Origin: Gemmatimonadota bacterium | GTDB taxonomy: Bacteria; Latescibacterota; UBA2968 | DNA: 45,178 bases | Assembly (NCBI GenBank): GCA_009838845.1 | Contig: VXRD01000111.1 | Coordinates: 1-45,178 of the forward strand | Direction: 5' to 3' | Shown here: positions 32,550 to 42,232 of the stretch, piece after piece | How positions within the stretch are numbered: the stretch's first letter is position 1 | How the letters are laid out: every line of letters begins with the position of its first letter | The notes under the pieces: model-generated | What the model saw: the letters and a program-made list of their open reading frames with translations, nothing else | Told to the model about the DNA's origin: nothing | Databases searched by the model: none | Position numbers and translations under genes: made by a program

Positions 32550-33407
32550 ATGTTTAAAAGTCTCAATGCGGGTGCGATTGGCGTAAGGGGAAGCGTTGAT
32601 GAGCTAATCGGCTATGCCAAACGCGCTGGATTTCAGGGGGTTGATCCCAGTATTCAGGAGATTACTTCTCTGATCAATACACATGGTGCAGAACATGTGA
32701 AAGGGCTGTTTGCCGATGCCGGTTTGAGAATAGGCGCGTGGGGTTTGTCTGTGAATTGGCGAGGCGATGAAGCCGAGTTCAAGGCTGGTTTATCAAAGCT
32801 GGCAGAGTTTGCCGCTGCCGGTGCTGCGGTAGGAGCTACGCGGGTTGCTCAGTGGGTGCCATCTGCTTCTGAAGATCGCAAATTTGGCGACAATTTCAGG
32901 TGGCATATTGATCGCTTTAAGCCGATTGCCGAAATTTTGGGCGAACATGGATGCAGCTTGGGGCTGGAATTCATTGGGCCGCGCACTCTGCGGACGGATA
33001 AATCTTACGGATTTATTCACTCGATGGATGGCATGCTCGCGCTTGGTCATGCGATTGGCACCGGCAATGTGGGGTTGCTTCTCGATTGCTGGCACTGGTA
33101 CACGGGTTTGGGTACTATATCAGACCTGATGGCTTTGACTGCTGACGATGTGGTGCATGTTCACGTCAATGACGCGCCCGATGGTGTTGATGTGAGTGAG
33201 CAGATTGACAACAAACGCGCATTACCGGGTGAGACGGGCGTGATCGATCTGGTTGGTTTTTTGAGCGCGCTACAAAAAATTGGCTATGACGGCCCGGTGT
33301 CGTCCGAGCCTTTTAGCCAGTCGGTGCGGGAAATGGCGGCGCAAGATGCCGTGCAAACAACACACGACGCGCTGGATAAGAGTTGGCAAGCCGCACTGTC
33401 ACCGTGA
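32550..33407 (+). CDS. Sugar phosphate isomerase/epimerase (xylose-isomerase-like TIM barrel)
   Basis: This 285-residue cytosolic protein has the metal site of the AP endonuclease 2/xylose-isomerase-like family: E140 (in LEFIG), D179 and H182 (in LLDCWHW), H205 (in HVHVND) and E253 (in SSEPF). These bind one or two divalent ions and isomerise or epimerise sugars such as hydroxypyruvate, inosose or ketohexoses. AAAGGAG gives a good ribosome site. It sits between the dehydratase and a SIS-domain isomerase. Its substrate is not evident. Confidence 0.87.
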   Translation: MFKSLNAGAIGVRGSVDELIGYAKRAGFQGVDPSIQEITSLINTHGAEHVKGLFADAGLRIGAWGLSVNWRGDEAEFKAGLSKLAEFAAAGAAVGATRVAQWVPSASEDRKFGDNFRWHIDRFKPIAEILGEHGCSLGLEFIGPRTLRTDKSYGFIHSMDGMLALGHAIGTGNVGLLLDCWHWYTGLGTISDLMALTADDVVHVHVNDAPDGVDVSEQIDNKRALPGETGVIDLVGFLSALQKIGYDGPVSSEPFSQSVREMAAQDAVQTTHDALDKSWQAALSP

Positions 33408-33418
33408 GGAGAATTGCG

Positions 33419-33973
33419 ATGGAGGCTTTTGTCGAGAATTATATCGCGCAAAATTTGACCTTGCTCAAGTCGCTGGATGCTGGGGCGATAGCCCGTATTA
33501 TTGCCGAGTTTGGCAAGGCGAGAGATGCGCGCAAGAGAATTTACGCCATCGGGAATGGAGGCAGTGCGAGTACGGCGTCGCATTTTGTGAACGATATGGG
33601 CAAGGGCGCTTCAATTGGGCGCGAAACGCGCTTTAAGACGATTCCGCTGACGGATAATGTCGAATGGATGACGGCGCTGAGCAATGATTTGTGTTACGAA
33701 GATGTGTATGTCGAGCAATTGAAAAATTTTGCAGAATCCGGCGATGTTTTGCTGGCGATAAGCGGCAGTGGAAATTCCGAAAATGTGTTGCGGGCGGTGC
33801 GATATGCCAACGAGGTTGGCTGTGTCACCATTGGGTTTACGGGATTTGAGGGTGGAAAGCTGAGAGAACTCGTTCAACATTGCGTGGTGATCCCCTCTGA
33901 CCACATGGGGCGTATCGAAGATATGCATCTTATTTTGCAACACATGATCTGTTATTATTTCATGGAACAGTGA
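33419..33973 (+). CDS. SIS-domain isomerase (GmhA-like)
   Basis: This 184-residue protein is a single SIS domain with 'IGNGGSASTASHF' (phosphosugar-binding loop) and 'AISGSGNSENVLRAV'. Its layout and length are near phosphoheptose isomerase GmhA. No other LPS heptose genes are in the window, so it could act on another sugar phosphate as part of catabolism. ATG 33419 has GAGGAG upstream; in-frame codons from 33383 lie within the previous gene. It ends 9 bases before the aminopeptidase gene. Confidence 0.85.
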   Translation: MEAFVENYIAQNLTLLKSLDAGAIARIIAEFGKARDARKRIYAIGNGGSASTASHFVNDMGKGASIGRETRFKTIPLTDNVEWMTALSNDLCYEDVYVEQLKNFAESGDVLLAISGSGNSENVLRAVRYANEVGCVTIGFTGFEGGKLRELVQHCVVIPSDHMGRIEDMHLILQHMICYYFMEQ

Positions 33974-33982
33974 GCATTATGC

Positions 33983-35008
33983 ATGGTTCGACTATTTGGG
34001 TTTCTGCTCATTCTCGCGCTCGGATCCGAGATCGGGTATCTCTATCAGTTGCTCAAAGGGCAGGTCGCGCTTCTGTGGCGAGCAGAATCCATTGAAAAAG
34101 TGCTGGAAGAGGGGACACTCTCGCCCGATCAGCGCGCAAAATTGGAACTCGTGCAGGCTATTCGCGCGTTTGCCCAACGCGAAATTGGTCTGAACACCTC
34201 GAAAAATTATACTACGTATGTCGATATCGGGCGCGGGCCAGTGTCGTGGAATCTCGTTGTTTGCCCCAAAGATCGCCTCGAACCGCTCGAGTGGTCTTAC
34301 CCTGTTGTGGGCGCGGTTCCCTACCGGGGATATTTTGATCGCGCAAAAGCCGAGGAAGCGCGCGATAGATATGTGGCTGAGGGGTATGACACCTATTTGC
34401 GACCGGTGAGTGCGTATAGTACGCTGGGGTGGTTTTCAGATCCGGTATTGAGCTCTATGTTGCGCTATGCCGAAGGCAATCTGGTCGATCTCATCATTCA
34501 CGAGTTGACGCATGCAACTGTGTGGATTGAAGGGGATGTTACCTTTAATGAGAGTCTGGCGAGTTTTGTCGGTGAAGCCGGGGCATTGATGTGGTTGCAG
34601 CGCAAATACGGTACGGATTCCGAAGTAGTGTGTCGGGTGCTTGACGAGCGTGCAGATGGTGTTGTTTTTCTCAAATTTATGCGCGATATTGCCTCCCGCC
34701 TCGATTCACTTTACCAGTCCGATTCTCCCCATAAAATAACGCTCCGCCAGCAGATTTTCGATTTCGCACGCACAGAGTTTCGCACTCTCCCTCTTAAGAC
34801 TGAGCTATATGCCCGATTTCCTTCGTGGGAACTCAACAATGCGCGGATGGCTCTTTACCGGGTTTACCGGGAGCGCACAGATGTATTTGCGCGCGTATAT
34901 CTGGCGTGTGATAATGATTTGAAAGCTACGGTCGAGGTTTTGCGGAGGTGTGCGAGTGCAGAAAATCCGGGATTGTGGCTGGAGGAATGGTTGCGTAAAA
35001 CAGGATAA
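33983..35008 (+). CDS. Predicted zinc aminopeptidase (PF10023/COG4324 type)
   Basis: This 341-residue protein has an N-terminal hydrophobic segment (FGFLLILALG), probably a membrane anchor or signal, then the zinc motif HELTH (H173-H177) and NESLA (E190), the gluzincin pattern of the putative aminopeptidase family. 'AYSTLGWFSDPVLSSML' before the motif is a hallmark of these proteins. The physiological substrate is unknown. The ribosome site is weak. It sits unexpectedly between sugar-catabolic genes. Confidence 0.8.
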   Translation: MVRLFGFLLILALGSEIGYLYQLLKGQVALLWRAESIEKVLEEGTLSPDQRAKLELVQAIRAFAQREIGLNTSKNYTTYVDIGRGPVSWNLVVCPKDRLEPLEWSYPVVGAVPYRGYFDRAKAEEARDRYVAEGYDTYLRPVSAYSTLGWFSDPVLSSMLRYAEGNLVDLIIHELTHATVWIEGDVTFNESLASFVGEAGALMWLQRKYGTDSEVVCRVLDERADGVVFLKFMRDIASRLDSLYQSDSPHKITLRQQIFDFARTEFRTLPLKTELYARFPSWELNNARMALYRVYRERTDVFARVYLACDNDLKATVEVLRRCASAENPGLWLEEWLRKTG

Positions 35009-35017
35009 GGATTCGCT

Positions 35018-36172
35018 ATGACTTACAGAGTCGGTATTATTGGATGCGGTTCAATTGCGCGCAGTCACGCCGATGGGTATTTGCGCGTTGCCAATGCAGA
35101 GATGGTGGCGGTTGCCGATCCCCATCCGGTTGCACGAGAGCAATTTTGCGAGGAGTTTGGCATTCCCAATGCCTATGCTTCGTTGGAGGAGATGGTAGCT
35201 AAAGAAGGACTCGATATCGTCAGCGTTTGCACATGGCATCTTCTCCATCCAGATTGTACGATTGGTGCGGCGAATGGCGGTGTGCCAGGTGTTATTTGCG
35301 AAAAGCCTATGGCGATTGGTCTTGGCGAGGCAGATCGCATGCTGGATGCGTGTGAAAAAAATGGGACAAGGCTGGTGGTCAGTCATCAGCGGCGTTTTAC
35401 GCCCGGTTGGGAAAAGGCGCGGGCGTTGATGCGCGAGAAGGTCATTGGCGATGCTATAATGGTGCATGGACAGGTCGCGCAGGGGTTGATTAACTGGGCG
35501 ACGCATACTATCGACGGCATTCGGTTTGTATTGGACGATCCAGAGGGCGAATGGGTGATGGGTGCTGTCGAGCGGCAGACCGATCGCTTTGAGCGCGATA
35601 CGCCGATTGAAGATGCGTGTATGGGGCTGGTCGCGTTTGCCAATGGCGCTCAGGCTTTGATCCAGGCAGATTTGAACCGCCCGGGTGAACAGGCAGGGCA
35701 TTTTCAGATTCGTGGCTCAGAGGGATTGATGGAGGTGACCGAGAACTCGGTTCGCGTATTCAGTGCAACGACCGATGGGTGGGAAGATGTGGAAATTGCG
35801 GCTGATGAGGGGGCTCGCGCAATTGGTGGCGAGACCAACGCCGCTTCTGTGCGCGAGTTGATCGCCTGGTTAGAAGGGGGTGAGGAGCACCGCGCTTCGG
35901 GACACAAGGCGCGTGCAACTGTCGAGATTATGATGGCGCTTTTTGAATCGGCGCGGCAACATCGGGTTGTGCATCTGCCGCTCGAGGAAATGGATTATCC
36001 GCTGCAATTGATGATCGAAGAGGGCAAGTTGCCCGTTGCAGTGCCCGGACGATACGATATTCGCGCATTTCTCAATCCCGAGGGTATGGATGAAGCGGCT
36101 TACAGGCGACTGCGGGCTGAAGGTGTGAGCCATTCTGCTGCGATGCGGCAGCTTGCAGACGAAAATGAGTGA
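35018..36172 (+). CDS. Gfo/Idh/MocA family NAD(P)-dependent oxidoreductase
   Basis: This 384-residue protein has the nucleotide-binding loop GIIGCGSIARSH, then E-K-P in 'VICEKPMAI' and 'SHQRRFTPGWEKA' typical of sugar dehydrogenases of this family. It is longer than usual, with a C-terminal extension of about 50 residues rich in charged residues. The substrate is unknown but lies in a run of sugar genes. AAGGA precedes ATG 35018. The following gene begins at or just past its stop (TGATG). Confidence 0.88.
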   Translation: MTYRVGIIGCGSIARSHADGYLRVANAEMVAVADPHPVAREQFCEEFGIPNAYASLEEMVAKEGLDIVSVCTWHLLHPDCTIGAANGGVPGVICEKPMAIGLGEADRMLDACEKNGTRLVVSHQRRFTPGWEKARALMREKVIGDAIMVHGQVAQGLINWATHTIDGIRFVLDDPEGEWVMGAVERQTDRFERDTPIEDACMGLVAFANGAQALIQADLNRPGEQAGHFQIRGSEGLMEVTENSVRVFSATTDGWEDVEIAADEGARAIGGETNAASVRELIAWLEGGEEHRASGHKARATVEIMMALFESARQHRVVHLPLEEMDYPLQLMIEEGKLPVAVPGRYDIRAFLNPEGMDEAAYRRLRAEGVSHSAAMRQLADENE

Positions 36173-36177
36173 TGGCT

Positions 36178-38580
36178 ATGGACGCAAATCGAAAGTTTTT
36201 GCCTTTTCTAATTATCCTCTTTGTGGGAAGTGGATGCGCCGCGCTCATTTATGAAATTGTCTGGTTTCAGATGTTGCAACTGATTATCGGGTCTTCGGCA
36301 ATTTCTCTCGGCATATTGCTGGGTACGTTTATGGGCGGGATGTGCGCTGGTAGTGTGATGCTTTCGCGCATTATTTCAACGCGCTACCATCCGTTAAAGG
36401 TCTATGCACTTTTGGAATTGGGTATTGGTGTCATAGGCCTGATTTTGCTTTTCGTTCTGCCCTTGATTGGCACGATTTATATCGGTGTGGCAACCTATGG
36501 ATTTTGGGGACATTTCCTGCGGGGGATTGTCTGTGCGATCTGTCTTTTTTTTCCCACAGTGTTGATGGGTGCGACCCTGCCTGCGATAGCGCGGTGGACA
36601 GAGTCAACGCCTCGCGGTGTTTCGTGGCTTGGTTTTTTTTACGGGGGAAATATTGCCGGTGCTGTTTGCGGGTGTTTGTTCGCGGGTTTTTATCTGCTGC
36701 GCCTGTACGATGTGGTTACGGCGACTTATGTGGCGGTCGCGCTTAATTTAGCTGTGGCACTTGCCGGGTATGGGTTGGCAAAATGGGCTGAATACGATGC
36801 GTCAAGGGGAAAGACGACCACGCGCAGTTTGTGGATGATAGACGCCTGGCGAGTTTATGTGGCTATTGCAATTTCCGGCGCGTGCGCGCTGGGTGCTCAG
36901 GTAATTTGGACGCGGTTGCTGTCGCTGATGATGGGGGCGACTGTTTACGCTTTTTCGATTATCCTGGGGGTTTTTCTAATCGGGTTGGGTGTGGGGAGTA
37001 GTGTAGGGGCGTATTTTGCACGCACAAAAGTAAATTCCAAAATCGCACTTGGGTGGTGCCAGCTTCTTCTTGTTGGCGCAATTGCCTGGGCGGCTTATGC
37101 GCTTTCTCAGTTGCTTCCCTATTGGACATCGGGGGGGACTTATGCAGTGCAATTTCAATTGGATTTGCTGCGTTGTTTTGTGGCTATTTTCCCCGCGACT
37201 ATGCTGTGGGGCATGAGTTTTCCACTGGCGCTTGCTGCGGCGCGTTTACAGGGGCGCGATCCCGGCGCGCTGGCCGGCAGTGTGTATGCGGCCAATACGG
37301 CAGGTGCAATTGTGGGGGCACTCGGTTTTAGTGTGGTTTTGATCGCGCTTTTGGGGACGCAGATAGCGCAACAGGTGTTACTCATCCTTTCTGCATTTGG
37401 GGCCGTTTTGATGTTTGGGCGCAGTTTGTGGCAGGTGAGAGATGGGGATAGAAGGGTCAGGTCAGATCGGTGGGTTGGCGTTGTGGTGGGGGTTTCTTTG
37501 CTGGTGTGGAGTATGCCGGGACCGCCGCCATCGCTGATTGCTTACGGGCGTTCGATTCTCGATTGGGGAGAGGACGCGACATATATTTACGTGGGTGAAG
37601 GGATGAATGCATCGGTTGCAGTGTCTGAGTTGGACAATGGTGTGCGGAATTTTCACGTTAGTGGAAAAATTGTGGCTTCCAGCGAGCCACAGGATATGCG
37701 TTTGCAGCGCCTGTTGGGGCATCTTTCTGCATTGATGCACAGGGAACCGCGTTCTGTGCTCGTGGTTGGGTGTGGTGCGGGGGTGACGGCGGGAACTTAT
37801 GTTTTATATCCGAGTGTTGAACGCATTGTGATCTGCGAGATCGAGCCGTTGATTCCGCCAGCAGCCGATGTGTATTTTGGCCCAGAGAACTACGATGTGT
37901 TAAAAGATCCCCGGGTGGAGATCATTATTGACGATGCGCGACATTATCTTCTGGCAACAGATGAGAAATTCGATATTATTACGTCAGACCCGATTCACCC
38001 CTGGGTTAAGGGTGCTGGCGCGCTGTATTCGAAAGAGTATTTTGAATTGTGCAAAGAGCGTTTGAATCCCGGAGGTGTGATTACGCAATGGGTTCCACTT
38101 TACGAGTCGCGGTTAGATGCGGTGAAGAGCGAGATAGCGACTTTTTTTGAGGTGTTTCCGCACGGGACAATTTGGGGCAATCAAGATGATGGCGAAGGGT
38201 ATGATGTTGTGCTGTTGGGACAAGAGGGACCTCTATCCGTCGATGTCGATGCTTTGCAGGAGCGTTTGGATCGCGAGGATTACACGGAGGTGTGGCACTC
38301 GCTTGATGAGGTGTCTCTGGGATCGGCTGTCGCGTTGCTTTCGACGTATGCCGGGCGCGCACGCGATCTCGGCGAATGGCTCACAGATGCGCAGATCAAT
38401 CTGGATCGCAATATGCGGCTCCAGTATTTGGCGGGATTGGGTTTGAATACCTATGAGGCAGATGCGATTTATACAGCTCTCTTAGAGCATGCGCGTTATC
38501 CCGATAATTTTTTTATTGCGACCGAAGCGATGGAAACCGCATTGAAGGCGCAACTTGACCGGCTGCACGAGGGGCGATGA
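36178..38580 (+). CDS. Membrane protein fused to a spermidine-synthase-like domain
   Basis: This protein of about 800 residues combines an N-terminal half of some 10-14 membrane helices, MFS-like in pattern, with a C-terminal spermidine synthase-like methyltransferase fold (residues about 430-700). The latter shows 'VLVVGCGAGVTAG' (AdoMet-type loop), 'IVICEIEPLIPPAA' and 'IIIDDARHYL', then 'DIITSDPIHPW'. A C-terminal tail of helices follows. Polytopic spermidine-synthase-like fusions of this type are common, but their product is not settled. ATG 36178 is chosen; 36172, overlapping the upstream stop, is another possibility. Confidence 0.85.
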   Translation: MDANRKFLPFLIILFVGSGCAALIYEIVWFQMLQLIIGSSAISLGILLGTFMGGMCAGSVMLSRIISTRYHPLKVYALLELGIGVIGLILLFVLPLIGTIYIGVATYGFWGHFLRGIVCAICLFFPTVLMGATLPAIARWTESTPRGVSWLGFFYGGNIAGAVCGCLFAGFYLLRLYDVVTATYVAVALNLAVALAGYGLAKWAEYDASRGKTTTRSLWMIDAWRVYVAIAISGACALGAQVIWTRLLSLMMGATVYAFSIILGVFLIGLGVGSSVGAYFARTKVNSKIALGWCQLLLVGAIAWAAYALSQLLPYWTSGGTYAVQFQLDLLRCFVAIFPATMLWGMSFPLALAAARLQGRDPGALAGSVYAANTAGAIVGALGFSVVLIALLGTQIAQQVLLILSAFGAVLMFGRSLWQVRDGDRRVRSDRWVGVVVGVSLLVWSMPGPPPSLIAYGRSILDWGEDATYIYVGEGMNASVAVSELDNGVRNFHVSGKIVASSEPQDMRLQRLLGHLSALMHREPRSVLVVGCGAGVTAGTYVLYPSVERIVICEIEPLIPPAADVYFGPENYDVLKDPRVEIIIDDARHYLLATDEKFDIITSDPIHPWVKGAGALYSKEYFELCKERLNPGGVITQWVPLYESRLDAVKSEIATFFEVFPHGTIWGNQDDGEGYDVVLLGQEGPLSVDVDALQERLDREDYTEVWHSLDEVSLGSAVALLSTYAGRARDLGEWLTDAQINLDRNMRLQYLAGLGLNTYEADAIYTALLEHARYPDNFFIATEAMETALKAQLDRLHEGR

Positions 38581-38608
38581 TGACAGATTTAAAGGAGGTG
38601 TTGGCATT

Positions 38609-39727
38609 ATGGAAAAGGTGAGAGTTGGCATTATTGGCATTGGCGGCAGAGGGGGAGGTCACGCGAAGTATTTTGCGGAGGACGATATTCCGCATGGTGA
38701 ATTGACAGCGGTCTGCGATGTCGATCCGAATAGGATTCAGTGGGCGCGTGAAACTCTCGGGGAAAACGTGCGGACATTCGACAATGGCGATGATCTGATC
38801 ACGTCGGGGGCTGTTGATGCGATTATTGTGGCGACGCCGCATTACGATCATCCGACTTATGCGATAAAGGGATTTGAGAACGATTTGCATGTATTGATCG
38901 AGAAACCCGCAGGCGTATATACCAGGCAAGTCTATGAGATGAATGAGGCCGCAGAAAAAAGTAGCAAAGTGTTTGCCCTGATGTTCAATCAGCGAACTCG
39001 CCCACACCATCAAAAATTGCGAGAATTGGTGGCTTCTGGCGAATTGGGAGATATTCAGCGCACGAATTATATCGTCACGAACTGGTTTCGCGCTCAAAGT
39101 TATTACGATAAGGGCGAATGGCGCGCGACCTGGTCGGGCGAGGGGGGTGGTGTGTTGATGAATCAGTGTCCCCATAATTTGGATCTGTGGCAGTGGATCT
39201 GCGGGATGCCTTCGCGCGTGCGCGCTTTTATCAGCTATGGCAAATATCACGATATTGAGGTGGATGACGATGTCACTGCGTATGTGGAATACGACAGCGG
39301 TGCGACGGGCGTGTTCATTACCACGACCGGAGAGTTTCCCGGAAGCAATCGCCTGGAGATAGCGACGGATCGCGGCAAGGTGGTTATGGAAAACAATAAA
39401 ATTGTGTGGTGGCGTTCGAACGTTTCCCTGAGCGAATTTTCTCGGGGATATACGGGCGGCTTTGGTAAACCCAAATCGGAAAAGCTCGATATTCCTCTCG
39501 GCGAAGATGGTGGGGCGCACCGCGGCATCATTAACAACTGGTGTGATGCCATATTGAACGGCAACCCATTGCTCGCGCCCGGGGTTGAAGGCATTCACGG
39601 CATTGAATTATCAAATGCGATGCTTTTGTCTTCCTGGCTGGACGATTGGGTCGATATTCCCGTTGATCGAGATCTGTATTTTGAAAAATTGCAAGAAAAA
39701 ATTCGAAATTCGCAGCAGGGGACTTAA
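38609..39727 (+). CDS. Gfo/Idh/MocA family NAD(P)-dependent oxidoreductase
   Basis: This 372-residue protein has 'GIIGIGGRGGGHAKYF' as nucleotide loop and E-K-P in 'VLIEKPAGV'. The middle has 'GGGVLMNQCPHNLDLWQWI', a hallmark of many family members, where His and Asp lie near the catalytic centre. ATG 38609 is preferred, with AAAGGAGG 10 bases upstream. Its stop is immediately before the next gene. It is the third member of this family in the window, so each likely handles a different sugar. Confidence 0.9.
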   Translation: MEKVRVGIIGIGGRGGGHAKYFAEDDIPHGELTAVCDVDPNRIQWARETLGENVRTFDNGDDLITSGAVDAIIVATPHYDHPTYAIKGFENDLHVLIEKPAGVYTRQVYEMNEAAEKSSKVFALMFNQRTRPHHQKLRELVASGELGDIQRTNYIVTNWFRAQSYYDKGEWRATWSGEGGGVLMNQCPHNLDLWQWICGMPSRVRAFISYGKYHDIEVDDDVTAYVEYDSGATGVFITTTGEFPGSNRLEIATDRGKVVMENNKIVWWRSNVSLSEFSRGYTGGFGKPKSEKLDIPLGEDGGAHRGIINNWCDAILNGNPLLAPGVEGIHGIELSNAMLLSSWLDDWVDIPVDRDLYFEKLQEKIRNSQQGT

Positions 39728-39728
39728 A

Positions 39729-40880
39729 ATGGTACCGAGTATTGCGGTATTGGATAAGGCGGCTGAAAAACCCGTTCTGGTCTTAGATGGGCTGGATGAG
39801 CCGGTTGTGATCGAATCCATTCAGTTGCTCAAAGATGAGCGGGAGTATTACGTGCATGTGCGTTCGAGAGATGGTGCAGAGGGTCTGGCATTTACAAATG
39901 GGCGGGCGCAATACGTGTATCCGATTCTCAACCGGTTGGTGATTCCCTATTTTATTGGCAAAGATGCCCGCGATCTCGAAGACCATCTGTGGGGCGTGTA
40001 CCGCCACAGCAGCAATTACAAATTGCAGGGGTTGGCTTTCTGGTGCTGCGTGGCGTGGGTTGAGATGGCACTGTTGGATTTGCTCGGTCGGATTGTGCAA
40101 AAATCCATTCCCGAGCTTCTGGGCGGTGTCGTGCGCGAGTGGATTCCCTTTTACGTTGCGAGTGGACGCAGGGATAGCACACCTGAAGAAGAGGTGGTTT
40201 ATTTGCAGCGTCTGATAGACGAGACGGGCGCGCCAGCCGTGAAGTTTAGAATTGGCGGTCGTATGAGCAAAAATGCAGATGCCATGCCCGGGCGAACACC
40301 GGATTTGATCGCGTTGTCTCGCAAGGTGCTCGGTGATGCGATTGATATTCACGCGGATTCCAATAGTTCTTACGATCCGCCGCAGGCGATTGAAGTGGGA
40401 CGTATGCTCGAAGATATTGGAGCGGTTTATTTTGAAGAACCCTGTCCGTTTGATCATCTCGAAGATACGAAGGTCGTTGCCGATGCGCTGGACATTCCCG
40501 TTTCTGGGGGCGAACAGGAGTTCAGCGACCGGCGGTTTCGATGGATGATTGCGAATCGCGGTGTGGATATTGTGCAGCCCGATCTGCACTATTACGGGGG
40601 ACTTATTCGCTCTACGCGCGTTGCGCGAATGGCCGCTTTGGCCGAGATGCCTACTACCGTACATATTTCTGGTGGCTTTGGGTTTATCTATATGCTTCAC
40701 TTCACCGCATGTACACCGGATATCGGCCGATATCAGGAATACAAAAGGGGGATTGAGAAATACCGCGAGTGGTTTGATCCTGCGCTCGAGATTCGAGATG
40801 GGAAGATGAGTGTTCCCAGGGGGCCAGGGTGTGGGATTGTGGATATTCAGTCTATTATTGACGGTGCGGATCGCTTATAG
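39729..40880 (+). CDS. Enolase-superfamily dehydratase or racemase (MR subgroup)
   Basis: This 383-residue protein has K172-x-R174 (VKFRIGG), metal ligands D210 (HADSNS), E236/E237 (FEEP) and E262 (GGEQE), and a D285-H312 dyad (PDLHYY, TVHISGG). The D-H dyad is that of mandelate racemase subgroup members, and K-x-R is a less common variant of the K-x-K site. It likely removes the alpha proton of an acid sugar and dehydrates it; the substrate is open. ATG 39729 with AGGGGA upstream begins 1 base after the Gfo/Idh stop, so both are one unit. An MFS gene follows 11 bases after. Confidence 0.87.
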   Translation: MVPSIAVLDKAAEKPVLVLDGLDEPVVIESIQLLKDEREYYVHVRSRDGAEGLAFTNGRAQYVYPILNRLVIPYFIGKDARDLEDHLWGVYRHSSNYKLQGLAFWCCVAWVEMALLDLLGRIVQKSIPELLGGVVREWIPFYVASGRRDSTPEEEVVYLQRLIDETGAPAVKFRIGGRMSKNADAMPGRTPDLIALSRKVLGDAIDIHADSNSSYDPPQAIEVGRMLEDIGAVYFEEPCPFDHLEDTKVVADALDIPVSGGEQEFSDRRFRWMIANRGVDIVQPDLHYYGGLIRSTRVARMAALAEMPTTVHISGGFGFIYMLHFTACTPDIGRYQEYKRGIEKYREWFDPALEIRDGKMSVPRGPGCGIVDIQSIIDGADRL

Positions 40881-40891
40881 GACTACCAATC

Positions 40892-42232
40892 ATGGAAATG
40901 GCACAGCATGGGGGACCGCCGCTACGCGATGTGGTGGCGGCGAGGCGCTCGCAAAGGGAGACGCGCCGAAATAGCTGGTTGCTGGTGATCAACGGCGGCA
41001 TGGTGATGATGGCGTACACGTTTATCAGCGCTGATCTGGTGATGCCGGCTTTTGTGCAAACGCTGACCGAGTCCAGTATTTTGATCGGGATGGCGGGCGC
41101 GCTGATGAGGATGGGATGGGCCTGGCCGCAGGTTTTTATCTCTCGGATTATCGAACCCAGACCCCGAAAGATGCCTTTGCTGATCTGGGCAGGTATGGCG
41201 CGAAGTGTGATGTGGATTCTGGTGGGTGTGATGACCTTTTTTCTCGGCGGGTTGAAGCCCGCAATTTTTTTGTTTTTATTTATGGTGTTTTACGCTTTGG
41301 GAACATCGCTGATGGGCGTGATGAATGTGCCGTGGATGGATTTGATGGGCAAGGCGATTCCAGCGTCGCATCGGGCAAAAGTTTTTGCTCTGCGCCGCTT
41401 TTCAGGTGGTGTGATGTCGATGGTTGCGGGTGTTCTGATTTCCTATATTTTGAGCGCGCAGAGCGGTCTTGCGTTTCCCCATAATTACGCGGTATTATTT
41501 ATGCTGTCTGGTTCGGGTACGGCACTGGCCGTACTGACATTTGGCATGATCCGCGAACCCATTGAAAAACGTACGCGCGCACAGCTTTCTCTGAAAAATT
41601 ATTTGATCAGTGGCCTGAGTTTGATGAAGGAGGATGTGAATTTCAGGCGTTTGTGCATGGTGCAATTTTTGTGGGGTTTTAGCATGATGGGCGGGCCGTT
41701 TTACGTGCCTTATGCGATTTCTGGGTTGGGTATTGGAGTCGTTTATATAGGGTTTTATGTGATTGCGATGCAGTTTAGCTCGGTTTTTTCAAATGTGGCG
41801 TGGGCATGGGTGGGGCGTTACAAGGGCAATCAGGCGTTGTTTTTGTACGGCACCTGCTTGCTCGCGTTGTCCATTCTGATTCCGATATGTATCGTGTATG
41901 TGCCCAATCACCTCCTCAATTTCTGGGGTACAGAGGTGGATTTGAGAGTTGTGGTGTATGCATTTACGTTCATTTTTTCTGGCGCAGCACAAAGCGGCAT
42001 GTATTCGGGGCGCATGACGTATGTTCTCGATATCGCGCCTGCTGACCGAAGGCCGACTTATACCAGCTTTATGAATATGTTTATGTTTCCGCAGGGGTTA
42101 TTGCCCATGCTGGCCGGAGTGCTGGTCGCGTGGATTTCCTATCAGAATTTGTTTCGCATTTCCCTGTTATTTATCCCATTTGCCGCAATGCTCGCCTATC
42201 AGTTAAAACCCGTTATTCATCGCGAGGACTGA
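40892..42232 (+). CDS. MFS transporter
   Basis: This 446-residue membrane protein has about 12 helices, with the typical cytoplasmic loop between halves ('REPIEKRTRAQLSLKNYL'). Residues 'HRAKVFALRRF' after helix 4 and 'GRYKGNQ' after helix 8 fit MFS loop motifs. It probably imports a compound for the enzymes upstream, or exports one. Its 3' end overlaps the opposite-strand flavoprotein gene by 16 bases, so the two are convergent with no intergenic terminator. Confidence 0.85.
   Translation: MEMAQHGGPPLRDVVAARRSQRETRRNSWLLVINGGMVMMAYTFISADLVMPAFVQTLTESSILIGMAGALMRMGWAWPQVFISRIIEPRPRKMPLLIWAGMARSVMWILVGVMTFFLGGLKPAIFLFLFMVFYALGTSLMGVMNVPWMDLMGKAIPASHRAKVFALRRFSGGVMSMVAGVLISYILSAQSGLAFPHNYAVLFMLSGSGTALAVLTFGMIREPIEKRTRAQLSLKNYLISGLSLMKEDVNFRRLCMVQFLWGFSMMGGPFYVPYAISGLGIGVVYIGFYVIAMQFSSVFSNVAWAWVGRYKGNQALFLYGTCLLALSILIPICIVYVPNHLLNFWGTEVDLRVVVYAFTFIFSGAAQSGMYSGRMTYVLDIAPADRRPTYTSFMNMFMFPQGLLPMLAGVLVAWISYQNLFRISLLFIPFAAMLAYQLKPVIHRED

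Noticed and set aside
38513..39598. A 361-residue minus-strand open frame under a Gfo/Idh gene
   Set aside because: Antisense shadow of a well-supported gene; no recognisable domain.
39783..40700. A 305-residue minus-strand open frame under the MR-subgroup dehydratase
   Set aside because: Antisense shadow of a gene with complete active-site residues.
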